A DNA stretch of 12,002 nt from Prevotellaceae bacterium (GTDB taxonomy: Bacteria; Bacteroidota; Bacteroidia; Bacteroidales; UBA932). The notes beneath the pieces are model-generated. The model saw nothing but the letters and a program-made list of their open reading frames with translations, did not search any database and had not been told where the DNA came from. Below, piece after piece: positions 1 to 6,733 of the stretch. The stretch is taken from positions 1 through 12,002 of the forward strand of contig JAIROF010000131.1 in assembly GCA_031257655.1 (NCBI GenBank), in the 5' to 3' direction. Position 1 is the first letter of the stretch. Every line of letters starts with the position of its first letter. The position numbers and the translations under genes are program-made.

Positions 1-9
1 ATAGTAGGA

Positions 10-99
10 GATTGGCTACGCCTAGATCCGCTTCGCTACGGTTTCCTCCACTTTTACCACACGAGACGGTGGTATGGTGGGAACTCGGCGCAGCCAATC
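10..99. repeat. 90-bp inverted repeat with internal hairpin
   Basis: GATTGGCTACGCC at 10-22 pairs with GGCGCAGCCAATC at 87-99, with one mismatch in 13. Inside it TACCAC (55-60) pairs with GTGGTA (69-74), and the flanking GTTTCC (41-46) can pair with GGGAAC (79-84). The result would be a two-level folded structure. It could be a structured RNA, a transcript end or a mobile-element remnant. There is no clear T-run, and I match it to no known RNA family. Confidence 0.45.
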
Positions 100-117
100 G
101 CTATACAAATTTTTCAT
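22..117 (-). CDS. possible 31-residue small ORF, unrecognised
   Basis: A short minus-strand reading frame runs from ATG at 117 to TAG at 22 and would give a basic 31-residue peptide starting MKNLYSDWLRRV. An AGGTG sequence lies 2-3 bases before the ATG, closer than usual for a ribosome binding site. It lies about 130 bp downstream of recN in the same direction. I recognise no family. Much of the frame falls inside an inverted repeat, so it may be a chance frame or the start of a gene broken near the window edge. Confidence 0.2.
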   Translation of the reverse strand: MKNLYSDWLRRVPTIPPSRVVKVEETVAKRI

Positions 118-246
118 AGCACCTCAAAAAAAGAATTAGCCGAAAATGAGGGATGACGCCGCATTCTACCGACTTAAAAGCGCATTGCGTTTACCATCAT
201 CCATTTACAATCTTTTGATAAAAGGGCGCCTCTCCCCGAACCCATA

Positions 247-1908
247 TCACGCCCAATTTTTCAGCAGCTCTTTTGCATTTTTTATGGCTGCTTCGCTGAG
301 CGATTGCCCGCTGAGCATCTTTGCTATTTCCGTTACCCGCTCGCTGTCGGAAAGGCGGCGGATGGCGGTGGTTGTGCCGGAGCTTGTTTCCTGCTTGTAA
401 ACTAAGAAGTGGGTTTGCCCTTTGCTGGCTATCTGCGGCAGGTGGGTGATGTTTACCACCTGAATTGATTTTCCCAGCTCGCTTATGATTACGCCCATCC
501 GGTCGGCCACTTCGCCCGAAACGCCGGTATCTATTTCGTCAAAAATGATGGTGGGGAGGTTTCCCGTCCAGGCGACCAGCGACTTGAGGCTAAGCATGAG
601 CCGCGATATTTCGCCGCCCGAGGCAATCCGCGCAATATCCTGCGGCGGCATCCCCTTGTTGGCCGAAAAGAGGAATCGAATTTCATCTATTCCGGTGGCG
701 GAGAGCTCCGCCAGCGGCGTATGCTCCACCTGCATTGCGGCGCTGGGCATCCCCAGCTCGTGCAGCATGCCCACCACGTGCGATTCGATGGTCGGAAAGA
801 CGTTGCGCCGCACCGTGCTCAGCTGCTCGGCCAGCGCTTTTGCCTTCCCGTGCAGCGCGTCGCGCTCCCTGCGCAGCGCCGCCAGCTGCTCGTCCATGTT
901 CTCCACCGAGCTCAGCTTTTGCCCCAGCTGGTCGCGCACCGCTATCAGCTCCTCTACGGCGCCCACCTTGTGCTTTTTTTGCAGCGCGTAGATGAGGTCG
1001 AGCCGCTCGTTTACCTCCGCAAGCCGCGCTACGTTTACTTCGGTGCCTTCGGCAATGGCGTCTACGTCGCGCGCTACATCCCGCACCTCAATTAGGGCGC
1101 TTTGCAGGCGGGCGGCCAGCGGCTCGGATTTTGCAAATATGCCGCCCATCTTTTCGAGCATGGCGCAGGCTTCGCGCAGCATGGCGGTGGCGCAGGCCTC
1201 CTCCGACGAAAGCAGCGCCGCTACGCGCGCAAACGTCAGCTTTATCTCTTCTGCGTGGGTGAGCTGCTGCTGCTCATCCTCCAGCCCGGCCTGCTCGCCT
1301 TCCCGCAGCGTGGCGGCTTTCAGCTCGTTAAACAGGTGCGTGAGGTAGTCGACGTCTTTTTGGGACAGCCGCGCCTGCTCTTCGAGCTCGGAAAGCTGCC
1401 GCGCTACGCTCTTAAGCTGGTCAAAAGCTGCCTTGTAGCCATCCTGTAGCGTCCTGCTGTCCGCCAGCAAGTCTACTATTTTGAGCTGAAATGCCGCATG
1501 CTGTAGCAGCATGTTCTGGTGCTGGGAGTGAATGTCTACCAGGCTTTCGCCTATATCCTTCAGCGTCGACAGCGTTACCGGCTGGTCGTTGATAAACGCG
1601 CGCGACTTTCCGCTGGGGCTAACTACGCGGCGAACGGTGACGTCGCTGCTAAAGTCAACGTCATTTGCCGCAAACAGCGGCTCCACGTCCGGGTTGGCTC
1701 CCGCAAAGACGCCCTCCACCACGCAGCTGCGCTCTTTGTCCTTTAGCGCCGCAACGTCGGTGCGCTGGCCCAAAAGCAGGCCTATGGCGCCAAGCAAAAT
1801 GGATTTGCCGGCGCCGGTCTCGCCGGTAACAATGTTGAGCCCTTCGCGGAAGTTAATTTCCAGCTTATCAATCAGGGCGTAGTTTTCTATGGTGAGCGAT
1901 TGCAGCAT
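247..1908 (-). CDS. recN: DNA repair protein RecN
   Basis: RecN is an SMC-like ATPase that helps bring broken DNA ends together during recombinational double-strand break repair; it acts in the cytoplasm on DNA. The protein has 553 residues, the usual family length. Residues 1-36 carry the N-terminal ABC half with Walker A GETGAGKS at 29-36. The middle is long, charged and helical, as expected of the coiled-coil arms. The C-terminal half has the ABC signature (IASGGEISRL), Walker B (IIFDEID) and a switch histidine region (NITHLPQIA). The ATG at 1908 begins only two bases after the porD stop, so it is the last gene of the bamD-rpoZ-coaBC-porD-recN run and probably shares its transcript. No convincing terminator was found downstream. 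Identification is firm. Confidence 0.97.
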   Translation of the reverse strand: MLQSLTIENYALIDKLEINFREGLNIVTGETGAGKSILLGAIGLLLGQRTDVAALKDKERSCVVEGVFAGANPDVEPLFAANDVDFSSDVTVRRVVSPSGKSRAFINDQPVTLSTLKDIGESLVDIHSQHQNMLLQHAAFQLKIVDLLADSRTLQDGYKAAFDQLKSVARQLSELEEQARLSQKDVDYLTHLFNELKAATLREGEQAGLEDEQQQLTHAEEIKLTFARVAALLSSEEACATAMLREACAMLEKMGGIFAKSEPLAARLQSALIEVRDVARDVDAIAEGTEVNVARLAEVNERLDLIYALQKKHKVGAVEELIAVRDQLGQKLSSVENMDEQLAALRRERDALHGKAKALAEQLSTVRRNVFPTIESHVVGMLHELGMPSAAMQVEHTPLAELSATGIDEIRFLFSANKGMPPQDIARIASGGEISRLMLSLKSLVAWTGNLPTIIFDEIDTGVSGEVADRMGVIISELGKSIQVVNITHLPQIASKGQTHFLVYKQETSSGTTTAIRRLSDSERVTEIAKMLSGQSLSEAAIKNAKELLKNWA

Positions 1909-1910
1909 AC

Positions 1911-2855
1911 CTACTTCAGCTTCTTATAGTATTGTTCGTTGGCAGTATTTATCGTTGAGAGCAGCTGATATGCGGCCTGCTTTTCGGCCGGGGGGGCTTC
2001 CGAAAAGATGTTCACAATTTCATCTGCTTTGGCGTCAAAGAATATGTTGTAAAAGTACAGGGCGTTATCGGGCTTTTCCTGGTAGAGCTTCTGCATTTCC
2101 TGCAGGGCCAGCATTACCTGTCGGCGCCCGTCGTCGGGTTTTTCGCTCATTACGTCCAGGCCCAGCCGGTGGTAGGTGTAGTAGGCCTTGCGCTCGCGCG
2201 CGTACTTGCTGCCCAGAATATTTTCGACCAGCCAGTAGCGGTTTCGGCGGTTCATCCCCGACGAGGACGACCAGCCCGGACGGGGTTCGCTCTGCGCATT
2301 CTGCGCTATGCGCTCCGCCTTGCCAAACCATTCGGCGCCGCCGTTGAGCGAAAACGTGTCGTAGTCTAAGCCCACCACTACGTAAACCCAGTAGGCCAGC
2401 ATGGAGGTCAGGTTCGACGAATGCATGCTTTCGCTAAAATCCAGCACCTCATTTTCCTTGTACGAAAACTCAAAGTCATTGTCTATCGTGTTGATGGTAG
2501 GGCTGCTGTAAATGCTTCCGTAAACGGGACGCTGCGCCTGCACCTGTAGCGTTCCCTTAAAGTCGCTTTCGTTTTGCTGCTCGTTGAGCGTTATGATAAA
2601 GTTGCACTCTATGCGCTCTACCTGCTGGTAGGCATGGGTGGTCCATGCGTGGCCGTTCAGAAAGTTGTCTATCTCCGTTTTCAGCGTTTCAAACAGCGCA
2701 CGGTTGGTGCTTTGCACTTTTTGGGTGTTCAGCGTTACGTTGCAGCGAATAGCCTGCGCCTGCGCCGCTACCGCTACGCAGGCGCACAGCAGCGGGGTGA
2801 GCAGCATGCGCTTCCGGATGCTTTTTAAGAGTAACGATGCGTTTGTCCTTACCAT
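1911..2855 (-). CDS. porD: type IX secretion system protein PorD (DUF4835)
   Basis: This is a DUF4835 family protein of 314 residues, known in Porphyromonas gingivalis as PorD and needed there for type IX secretion; its exact molecular role is unclear. The sequence shows a basic N-terminus (residues 1-16), a hydrophobic stretch and a likely signal peptidase site after AQA near residue 34, so the mature protein should be periplasmic or envelope-bound. Family-like features include the aromatic segment AYWVYVVVGLDYDTF, the W/N/R-rich middle (GMNRRNRYWLVENIL) and a helical C-terminus. An internal Met at residue 17 is an alternative start, but it would remove the positively charged n-region. It lies 21 bp after coaBC and 2 bp before recN, so it is probably cotranscribed. 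Its presence suggests the organism has type IX secretion, although no other T9SS gene is in the window. Confidence 0.9.
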   Translation of the reverse strand: MVRTNASLLLKSIRKRMLLTPLLCACVAVAAQAQAIRCNVTLNTQKVQSTNRALFETLKTEIDNFLNGHAWTTHAYQQVERIECNFIITLNEQQNESDFKGTLQVQAQRPVYGSIYSSPTINTIDNDFEFSYKENEVLDFSESMHSSNLTSMLAYWVYVVVGLDYDTFSLNGGAEWFGKAERIAQNAQSEPRPGWSSSSGMNRRNRYWLVENILGSKYARERKAYYTYHRLGLDVMSEKPDDGRRQVMLALQEMQKLYQEKPDNALYFYNIFFDAKADEIVNIFSEAPPAEKQAAYQLLSTINTANEQYYKKLK

Positions 2856-2876
2856 AATCTTCGATATTTCGGTTTT

Positions 2877-4079
2877 TCAATGTTCGGCAGCCCATTCGCT
2901 CAGCTTATCTACGATATCCTTTGCCACCTCTACCTTTGACTTCAGCTCGCCGGCTACCTCTCTGCCGTCTTTGTCCATGATGCAAACCCTGTTGGTGTCG
3001 ACGTTGAAGCCTGCGTTGGGGTCGGTGAGGGAGTTGAGGACGATGAAGTCGAGCTTTTTTTCGCGCAGCTTTTTCAGGGCGTTCGTTCGCTCGTTGTCTG
3101 CTTCCAGCGCAAAGCCGGCCAGGATTTGATTTTTCTTTTTAATGCTCCCCAGGTAGGCTGCGATATCCTTTGTGGGGGTGAGGGTTATGGCTATCGCGCT
3201 TTTTCCCCGCTTCAGCTTGCCTTCTACCCGGCTTTCGGGGGTGAAGTCGGCCACTGCCGCCGCCATTACGGCGCCGTCGGCGTCGGGGAAAAGCCGCGCT
3301 GCGGCCTCATACATTTCCTGCGCCGACGATACCCTGTAGAGCGCTATGCCCGGATGGCGCACCGATACATGCACCGGCCCCGATATGAGGCTAACCCGCG
3401 CACCCCGCCACGCCAGCTCTTCGGCGATGGCGTAGCCCATTTTCCCGGAGGAGTGGTTGCCGATAAAGCGCACCGCATCTATGCTTTCGCAGGTAGGCCC
3501 GGCGGTAACAAGAAAATGCCTGCCGCTCAGGTTGACCTTTTTGCTCAATATCGCCTGCGCTTGCCTCGCTATCACCTCCGGCTCGGCCATGCGCCCCTGC
3601 CCCTGCAAGCCGCTTGCCAGCTCGCCAAAGGGCGGCTCTATGACGTGCACGCCGCGCAGGCGCAGCAGGGACAGGTTTTGCTGATGCGCAACGTGAGCGT
3701 ACATGTCCATATCCATAGCCGGCGCAACGGCTACGGGGCATCGGGCCGAGAGGTAGGTGGTAAGCAAAAGGTTGTCGGCAATGCCGCACGCCATTTTTCC
3801 GATGGTGTTGGCAGAGGCCGGCGCTATAAGCAGCACGTCTGCCCACAGGCCCAGCTTTACGTGGCTATTCCAATCGCCGTTTTCGGGGTCGAAAAATTCC
3901 ACCTGCACCGGATGCTTGGAGAGGGTGGCCATCGTGAGCGGCGTGATAAACTGCTTGGCCGCATTGGTCATCAGCACTTTTACTTCTGCGCCCTCCTTCA
4001 CCAGCAGGCGTACCAGCGCCGCTGCCTTGTAGGCGGCAATGCTGCCGGTTACGCCCAGTAGTATATTTTTTTTGTTCAT
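2877..4079 (-). CDS. coaBC: bifunctional phosphopantothenoylcysteine decarboxylase / phosphopantothenate-cysteine ligase
   Basis: CoaBC joins cysteine to 4'-phosphopantothenate and decarboxylates the product to 4'-phosphopantetheine, two steps of coenzyme A synthesis, using FMN and a nucleotide. The start chosen is ATG at 4079 (MNKKNILLGVTGSIAAYK), giving 400 residues, the normal fused length; a frame start at 4118 would add 13 residues unlike the family. The decarboxylase half (about 1-180) has GVTGSIAAYK, the likely catalytic His73 and the PAMD motif at 120-123. The synthetase half (about 185-400) has VTAGPT, NHSSGKMG at 208-215, AAVADF at 274-279 and the lysine-rich GKLKRGK segment. It sits between rpoZ and porD; the 108-bp gap to rpoZ holds an 11-bp inverted repeat and a TATTTTTG promoter-like element. 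Confidence 0.96.
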   Translation of the reverse strand: MNKKNILLGVTGSIAAYKAAALVRLLVKEGAEVKVLMTNAAKQFITPLTMATLSKHPVQVEFFDPENGDWNSHVKLGLWADVLLIAPASANTIGKMACGIADNLLLTTYLSARCPVAVAPAMDMDMYAHVAHQQNLSLLRLRGVHVIEPPFGELASGLQGQGRMAEPEVIARQAQAILSKKVNLSGRHFLVTAGPTCESIDAVRFIGNHSSGKMGYAIAEELAWRGARVSLISGPVHVSVRHPGIALYRVSSAQEMYEAAARLFPDADGAVMAAAVADFTPESRVEGKLKRGKSAIAITLTPTKDIAAYLGSIKKKNQILAGFALEADNERTNALKKLREKKLDFIVLNSLTDPNAGFNVDTNRVCIMDKDGREVAGELKSKVEVAKDIVDKLSEWAAEH

Positions 4080-4114
4080 TGTTATCTTTGTTAATTGCTG
4101 CACGGTATAATACG

Positions 4115-4158
4115 GCAAAGCAGCAAGGCACTATTTAGTTTGCGCGCTGCTGCTTTGC
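4115..4158. repeat. perfect 11-bp inverted repeat before coaBC
   Basis: GCAAAGCAGCA (4115-4125) and TGCTGCTTTGC (4148-4158) are perfect complements separated by 22 bases, in the rpoZ-coaBC gap. No T-run follows on either strand, so it does not look like a simple terminator. A TATTTTTG sequence on the minus strand (4161-4168) resembles the Bacteroidota -7 element, but I see no matching -33 box. It could be an operator, an mRNA processing site or a stabilising hairpin. Confidence 0.5.
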
Positions 4159-4187
4159 TCCAAAAATATCATAAAAACGACGTGAAG

Positions 4188-4511
4188 CTACTTTATAGCT
4201 TCGCTGGTTTTACGATAGTAAACCTTATTCTCCAAAAATTCCTGCGTTGCAATGAGGGTAGGCTTCGGCAGCTTCTCGTAGTAGCGTGAAATTTCGATTT
4301 GCTCCTTGTTCTCAAACACCTCTTCCAGCGTATCGGTGTAGCTGGAAAATTCTTCCAGCTTGCCGTTGAGCTCCTGCTTCATTTCTACCGAAATTTGGTT
4401 GGCGCGCTTGGCTATAATGGCAAGCGATTCGTACACGTTGCCCGTGACGTCCAGCTTGCCCATGTCGCGGGTTACTGTATTAAGAGGTGCATTTACTTTC
4501 TTTAAATCCAT
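4188..4511 (-). CDS. rpoZ: DNA-directed RNA polymerase omega subunit, Bacteroidota type
   Basis: This is a 107-residue protein of the RpoZ/omega family in its Bacteroidota form, a small subunit that binds the beta-prime subunit and aids assembly of RNA polymerase. The recognisable parts are NAPLNTVTRDM near the start, GNVYESLAIIAKRANQIS (the conserved omega core with the AKRA motif, about residues 24-41), and EQIEISRYYEKLPKPTLIATQEF toward the end. The start at 4511 (MDLKKVNAPLNT) agrees with relatives. It lies between bamD and coaBC in a gene order common in this phylum. The 215-bp gap before it contains a pentanucleotide repeat and no strong promoter, so it may depend on bamD transcription. 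Confidence 0.92.
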   Translation of the reverse strand: MDLKKVNAPLNTVTRDMGKLDVTGNVYESLAIIAKRANQISVEMKQELNGKLEEFSSYTDTLEEVFENKEQIEISRYYEKLPKPTLIATQEFLENKVYYRKTSEAIK

Positions 4512-4630
4512 GGCTTTGTTACATTAGTCTTTTTCCGTATATCTTTCAAAATAAATTTCTACCTTCGGCCTTTTACCTGCCGCTTGCGGCCTCCTTGCAT
4601 GGCTGGCTATGGCATAGCATGACCTGTGTT

Positions 4631-4665
4631 GAGCTGACCTGAGCTGACCTGACCTGAGCTGAGCT
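4631..4665. repeat. pentanucleotide tandem repeat (GAGCT/GACCT)7
   Basis: Seven consecutive 5-bp units of GAGCT or GACCT fill 4631-4665, in the 215-bp gap between bamD and rpoZ. The same gap also holds a palindrome GCTATG-G-CATAGC at about 4606-4618 and hairpins at 4579-4590 (GCCGC/GCGGC) and 4674-4688 (GCGGCG/CGCCGC). None of the hairpins has a T-run, so none is an obvious terminator. Slippage could change the bamD-rpoZ spacing. Confidence 0.8.
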
Positions 4666-4726
4666 GTGGCTTGGCGGCGCAACGCCGCATTCTGCCCGGC
4701 ATTCGGCATCGGCCAGGCGCTGCGCG

Positions 4727-5536
4727 CTACCCTTTGGTGTAGAGCATCAAATTTTTATACAACCTCTCCGCTTCGTTTTTGTACTTTGTGCCCGGGTATT
4801 CGCTCATCAGGTTGTAGTATTCGTCAATGGTAAGCTGGTAGCGCTCGCGCTGCTTTTCCGCCACGCTGTTTTCCGCGTGCAGGTAGCTCGACTTCAGCAC
4901 CAGAAAGAGCATGTCTTCGCGGTATTTTGAATCCGGGTAGGCCTTAATGCAATTTTTTAAGGCCACCACCGCCGCTTTGTAGTGCTCTGTGGTGTAGTAG
5001 ATTTTTGCGCCATGGTAGGCTTTTTCCGAGAGCCTGTCCTGCAGCTCCGCTATTTTTTCGCGACACTCGGCCGACTTTTCACCTTGCGGATGCTTGTACA
5101 GGTAAAGGTTGAACGCCTGAATGGCGCTGTTGGTTTCTGTTTGGTCTAACGATGCCTTGCGCGATGCGTTGTAGCTGCACATGCCCTGCATAAACTCCGC
5201 CTCTTCTGTGAAGACGCTCCGCGGAAAGGTGCGGCTAAACAGCTCGAAGTAGTACTGCGCCATTTCGTAGTCGTGCTGGTTGTAGTAGCAGCGGGCAATG
5301 CGAATGTTTATGGTATCCTCCTGCCGCGTGCTGCGGTAAAACGGCATGACATTTTCGTACAGCATGACCGCCTTGTCGTACTTGGCCAGGTCGTAGTAGC
5401 GCCCTGCCTCTCTGTATTTCAGCGCAAAATCGTTGTTCTTGAGCAACTTTTCAAAAGTGTTGCACGAAACCAGCGCACCCGACGCCAGGAGCAGAAGGGC
5501 GCACGCTTTTATGGGTATTTTTTTTATTGCAAGCAT
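4727..5536 (-). CDS. bamD: outer membrane assembly lipoprotein BamD
   Basis: BamD is the essential lipoprotein partner of BamA in the machine that inserts beta-barrel proteins into the outer membrane. The 269-residue protein begins with a lipoprotein signal: a lysine-containing n-region, a hydrophobic stretch and the lipobox LVSC with Cys25 as the likely lipidated residue. The remainder consists of TPR-like helical repeats, for example YDKAVMLYENVMPFY, YEMAQYYFELFSRTFP and YKAAVVALKNCIKAYPDSKY, with the spacing and proline-ending helices typical of BamD/YfiO. The ATG at 5536 gives a proper signal peptide. A TATCTTTG promoter element and a duplicated 16-bp sequence lie just upstream. It is the first gene of the run leading to recN. 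Confidence 0.93.
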   Translation of the reverse strand: MLAIKKIPIKACALLLLASGALVSCNTFEKLLKNNDFALKYREAGRYYDLAKYDKAVMLYENVMPFYRSTRQEDTINIRIARCYYNQHDYEMAQYYFELFSRTFPRSVFTEEAEFMQGMCSYNASRKASLDQTETNSAIQAFNLYLYKHPQGEKSAECREKIAELQDRLSEKAYHGAKIYYTTEHYKAAVVALKNCIKAYPDSKYREDMLFLVLKSSYLHAENSVAEKQRERYQLTIDEYYNLMSEYPGTKYKNEAERLYKNLMLYTKG

Positions 5537-5565
5537 AATGGAAAAATGGACGAAAAACGGACGAC

Positions 5566-5605
5566 GATAGCTATTTTTTGGCGGACAAAGATAGCTATTT
5601 TTTGG
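5566..5605. repeat. 16-bp direct repeat with ATAGCTAT palindrome at bamD promoter
   Basis: The sequence GATAGCTATTTTTTGG occurs at 5566-5581 and again at 5590-5605, identical over 16 bp and offset by 24 bp. Each copy contains the palindrome ATAGCTAT. On the minus strand the upstream copy runs into the -7 element TATCTTTG, while the second gives TATCGTCG, which no longer fits. It may be a pair of binding sites or a duplicated promoter. Confidence 0.75.
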
Positions 5606-5620
5606 GGAAATCGCGCCAAA
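5586..5620 (-). promoter_or_regulatory. probable bamD promoter
   Basis: On the minus strand TATCTTTG at 5593-5586 matches the Bacteroidota -7 consensus TAnnTTTG, about 50 bp before the bamD ATG. A TTTG at 5620-5617 could be the -33 box, but the 23-bp spacing is longer than the usual 19-21. It overlaps one copy of the 16-bp direct repeat. Confidence 0.5.
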
Positions 5621-5639
5621 AGCCGGATTTATTTTTTTC

Positions 5640-6566
5640 TCAACCTTTTTCCAGCAAGAATCGCTCGGCGTCTATCGCGGCCATGCAGCCCGATCCGGCG
5701 GCGGTAATGGCCTGCCGGTAGACGGGGTCTTGCACGTCGCCGCACGCAAAGACGCCCGCTACGCCGGTTGCGGTGCTTTTGCCTTCCGTTACAATGTAGC
5801 CCTGCTCGTCCAGCGTTAGCCACTTCGTGAACAGCTCGGTGTTGGGATGGTGGCCTATGGCCACAAAAAATCCCGCTACCTCCACGGTCTTCTCTTCGCC
5901 CCCGGCGCTCACCAGCCGCACCGCCTTCACGCCGCCGGCGTCGCCAAGGATTTCTTTGGCTTGGTGCTCCCACAGCACCTCAATGTTTGGCGTGGCCAGC
6001 ACGCGCTCCTGCATCGCCCTGGAGGCTCTAAGCACGTTGCGGCGCACCACCATGTACACCTTGCGGCACAGCCCGGACAGGTAGAGCGCATCTTCGCAGG
6101 CCGTGTCGCCGCCGCCAACCACCGCCACATCCTGCTTGCGGTAAAAGAACCCGTCGCACGTGGCGCACGCCGACACGCCCTGCCCCATGTACATCGCCTC
6201 GGAGGGCAAGCCTAAGTATTTGGCGGTGGCTCCTGTGGCCACTATCAGCACGTCGGCCCGGAGGGTGTGGCCGCCGTCGGTGGCGAGCGCAAAGGGGCGC
6301 CCCGACAAGTCGGCCTGCACAATCAGCCCCGAGCGAATATCCGCGCCAAAGCGCAGGGCTTGACGACGAATCTCCTCCATCATAGCCGCGCCGCTAACGC
6401 CCTCGGGGTAGCCCGGAAAATTTTCTACGTCGGTTGTCATGGTCAGCTGCCCCCCCGGGGCAAGCCCCTCGTAAACGACCGGGTGCAGGTTGGCGCGCGA
6501 GGCATAAATGGCGGCAGTGTAGCCCGCAGGCCCGCTGCCGATTATCAAACATTTTACGTGTTCCAT
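5640..6566 (-). CDS. trxB: thioredoxin-disulfide reductase
   Basis: TrxB is a cytoplasmic FAD flavoenzyme that uses NADPH to reduce thioredoxin. The protein has 308 residues, as expected of the low-molecular-weight bacterial type. The FAD-binding GSGPAG motif is at residues 10-15, the redox-active CATC disulfide at 134-137 (the CAxC motif), and the NADPH-binding motif GGGDTACEDA at 151-160, followed by VVRRN. The C-terminal FAD segment GVFACGDVQDPVYRQA is present. All catalytic features are intact. It lies between fcl and bamD in the same direction; its own promoter and a GC-rich leader hairpin suggest independent regulation. Confidence 0.97.
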   Translation of the reverse strand: MEHVKCLIIGSGPAGYTAAIYASRANLHPVVYEGLAPGGQLTMTTDVENFPGYPEGVSGAAMMEEIRRQALRFGADIRSGLIVQADLSGRPFALATDGGHTLRADVLIVATGATAKYLGLPSEAMYMGQGVSACATCDGFFYRKQDVAVVGGGDTACEDALYLSGLCRKVYMVVRRNVLRASRAMQERVLATPNIEVLWEHQAKEILGDAGGVKAVRLVSAGGEEKTVEVAGFFVAIGHHPNTELFTKWLTLDEQGYIVTEGKSTATGVAGVFACGDVQDPVYRQAITAAGSGCMAAIDAERFLLEKG

Positions 6567-6600
6567 GTTTATCTATCTGTTCTGTTTGCATCCGACCTCC

Positions 6601-6623
6601 CCGCCGCCACGTCGAGGCGGCGG
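6601..6623 (-). promoter_or_regulatory. GC-rich hairpin in the trxB leader
   Basis: CCGCCGCC (6601-6608) and GGCGGCGG (6616-6623) form an 8-bp all-GC stem with a 7-base loop, about 35 bases upstream of the trxB ATG and inside the predicted 5' leader. There is no T-run. It could affect mRNA stability or translation, or simply be a GGC-repeat expansion. Confidence 0.45.
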
Positions 6624-6665
6624 CGGCAAAGGCCGGAAGAGGCGCCCAACTTTGTGTTCGGCGGG

Positions 6666-6696
6666 CAAACTTACATGAAAATTTTTAGATTTACAA
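6666..6696 (-). promoter_or_regulatory. trxB promoter
   Basis: On the minus strand TTG at 6696-6694, then 20 bp, then TAAGTTTG at 6673-6666 matches the Bacteroidota -33/-7 pattern. This puts the start of transcription about 90 bases before trxB, just after the end of fcl. Confidence 0.7.
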
Positions 6697-6733
6697 GCAG
6701 GGTGGGCAAAAAGGCTTAGCCCCAACATCTTCC

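Noticed and set aside
10..99. Self-cleaving ribozyme or riboswitch on the minus strand
   Set aside because: A few bases (GGTAAAAGTGGAGG) recall twister ribozyme sequences, but the conserved core and pairing pattern could not be traced.
180..246. Terminator for recN
   Set aside because: The short complements here (for example CGCA-T-TGCG) are too weak and lack a proper stem followed by a T-run.
3126..4061. Long plus-strand open frame of 311 codons
   Set aside because: It is antisense to coaBC, which has all family motifs; the translation is low-complexity and unlike any protein I know. GC-rich codon use of the real gene keeps the opposite strand open.
4077..4118. coaBC start at 4118
   Set aside because: It would add 13 residues before MNKKNILLGVTGSIAAYK; family members begin at or near that point.
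4524..4709. Minus-strand 61-codon frame upstream of rpoZ
   Set aside because: Much of it is the pentanucleotide repeat read as QLRSGQLRSAQ; no family features.
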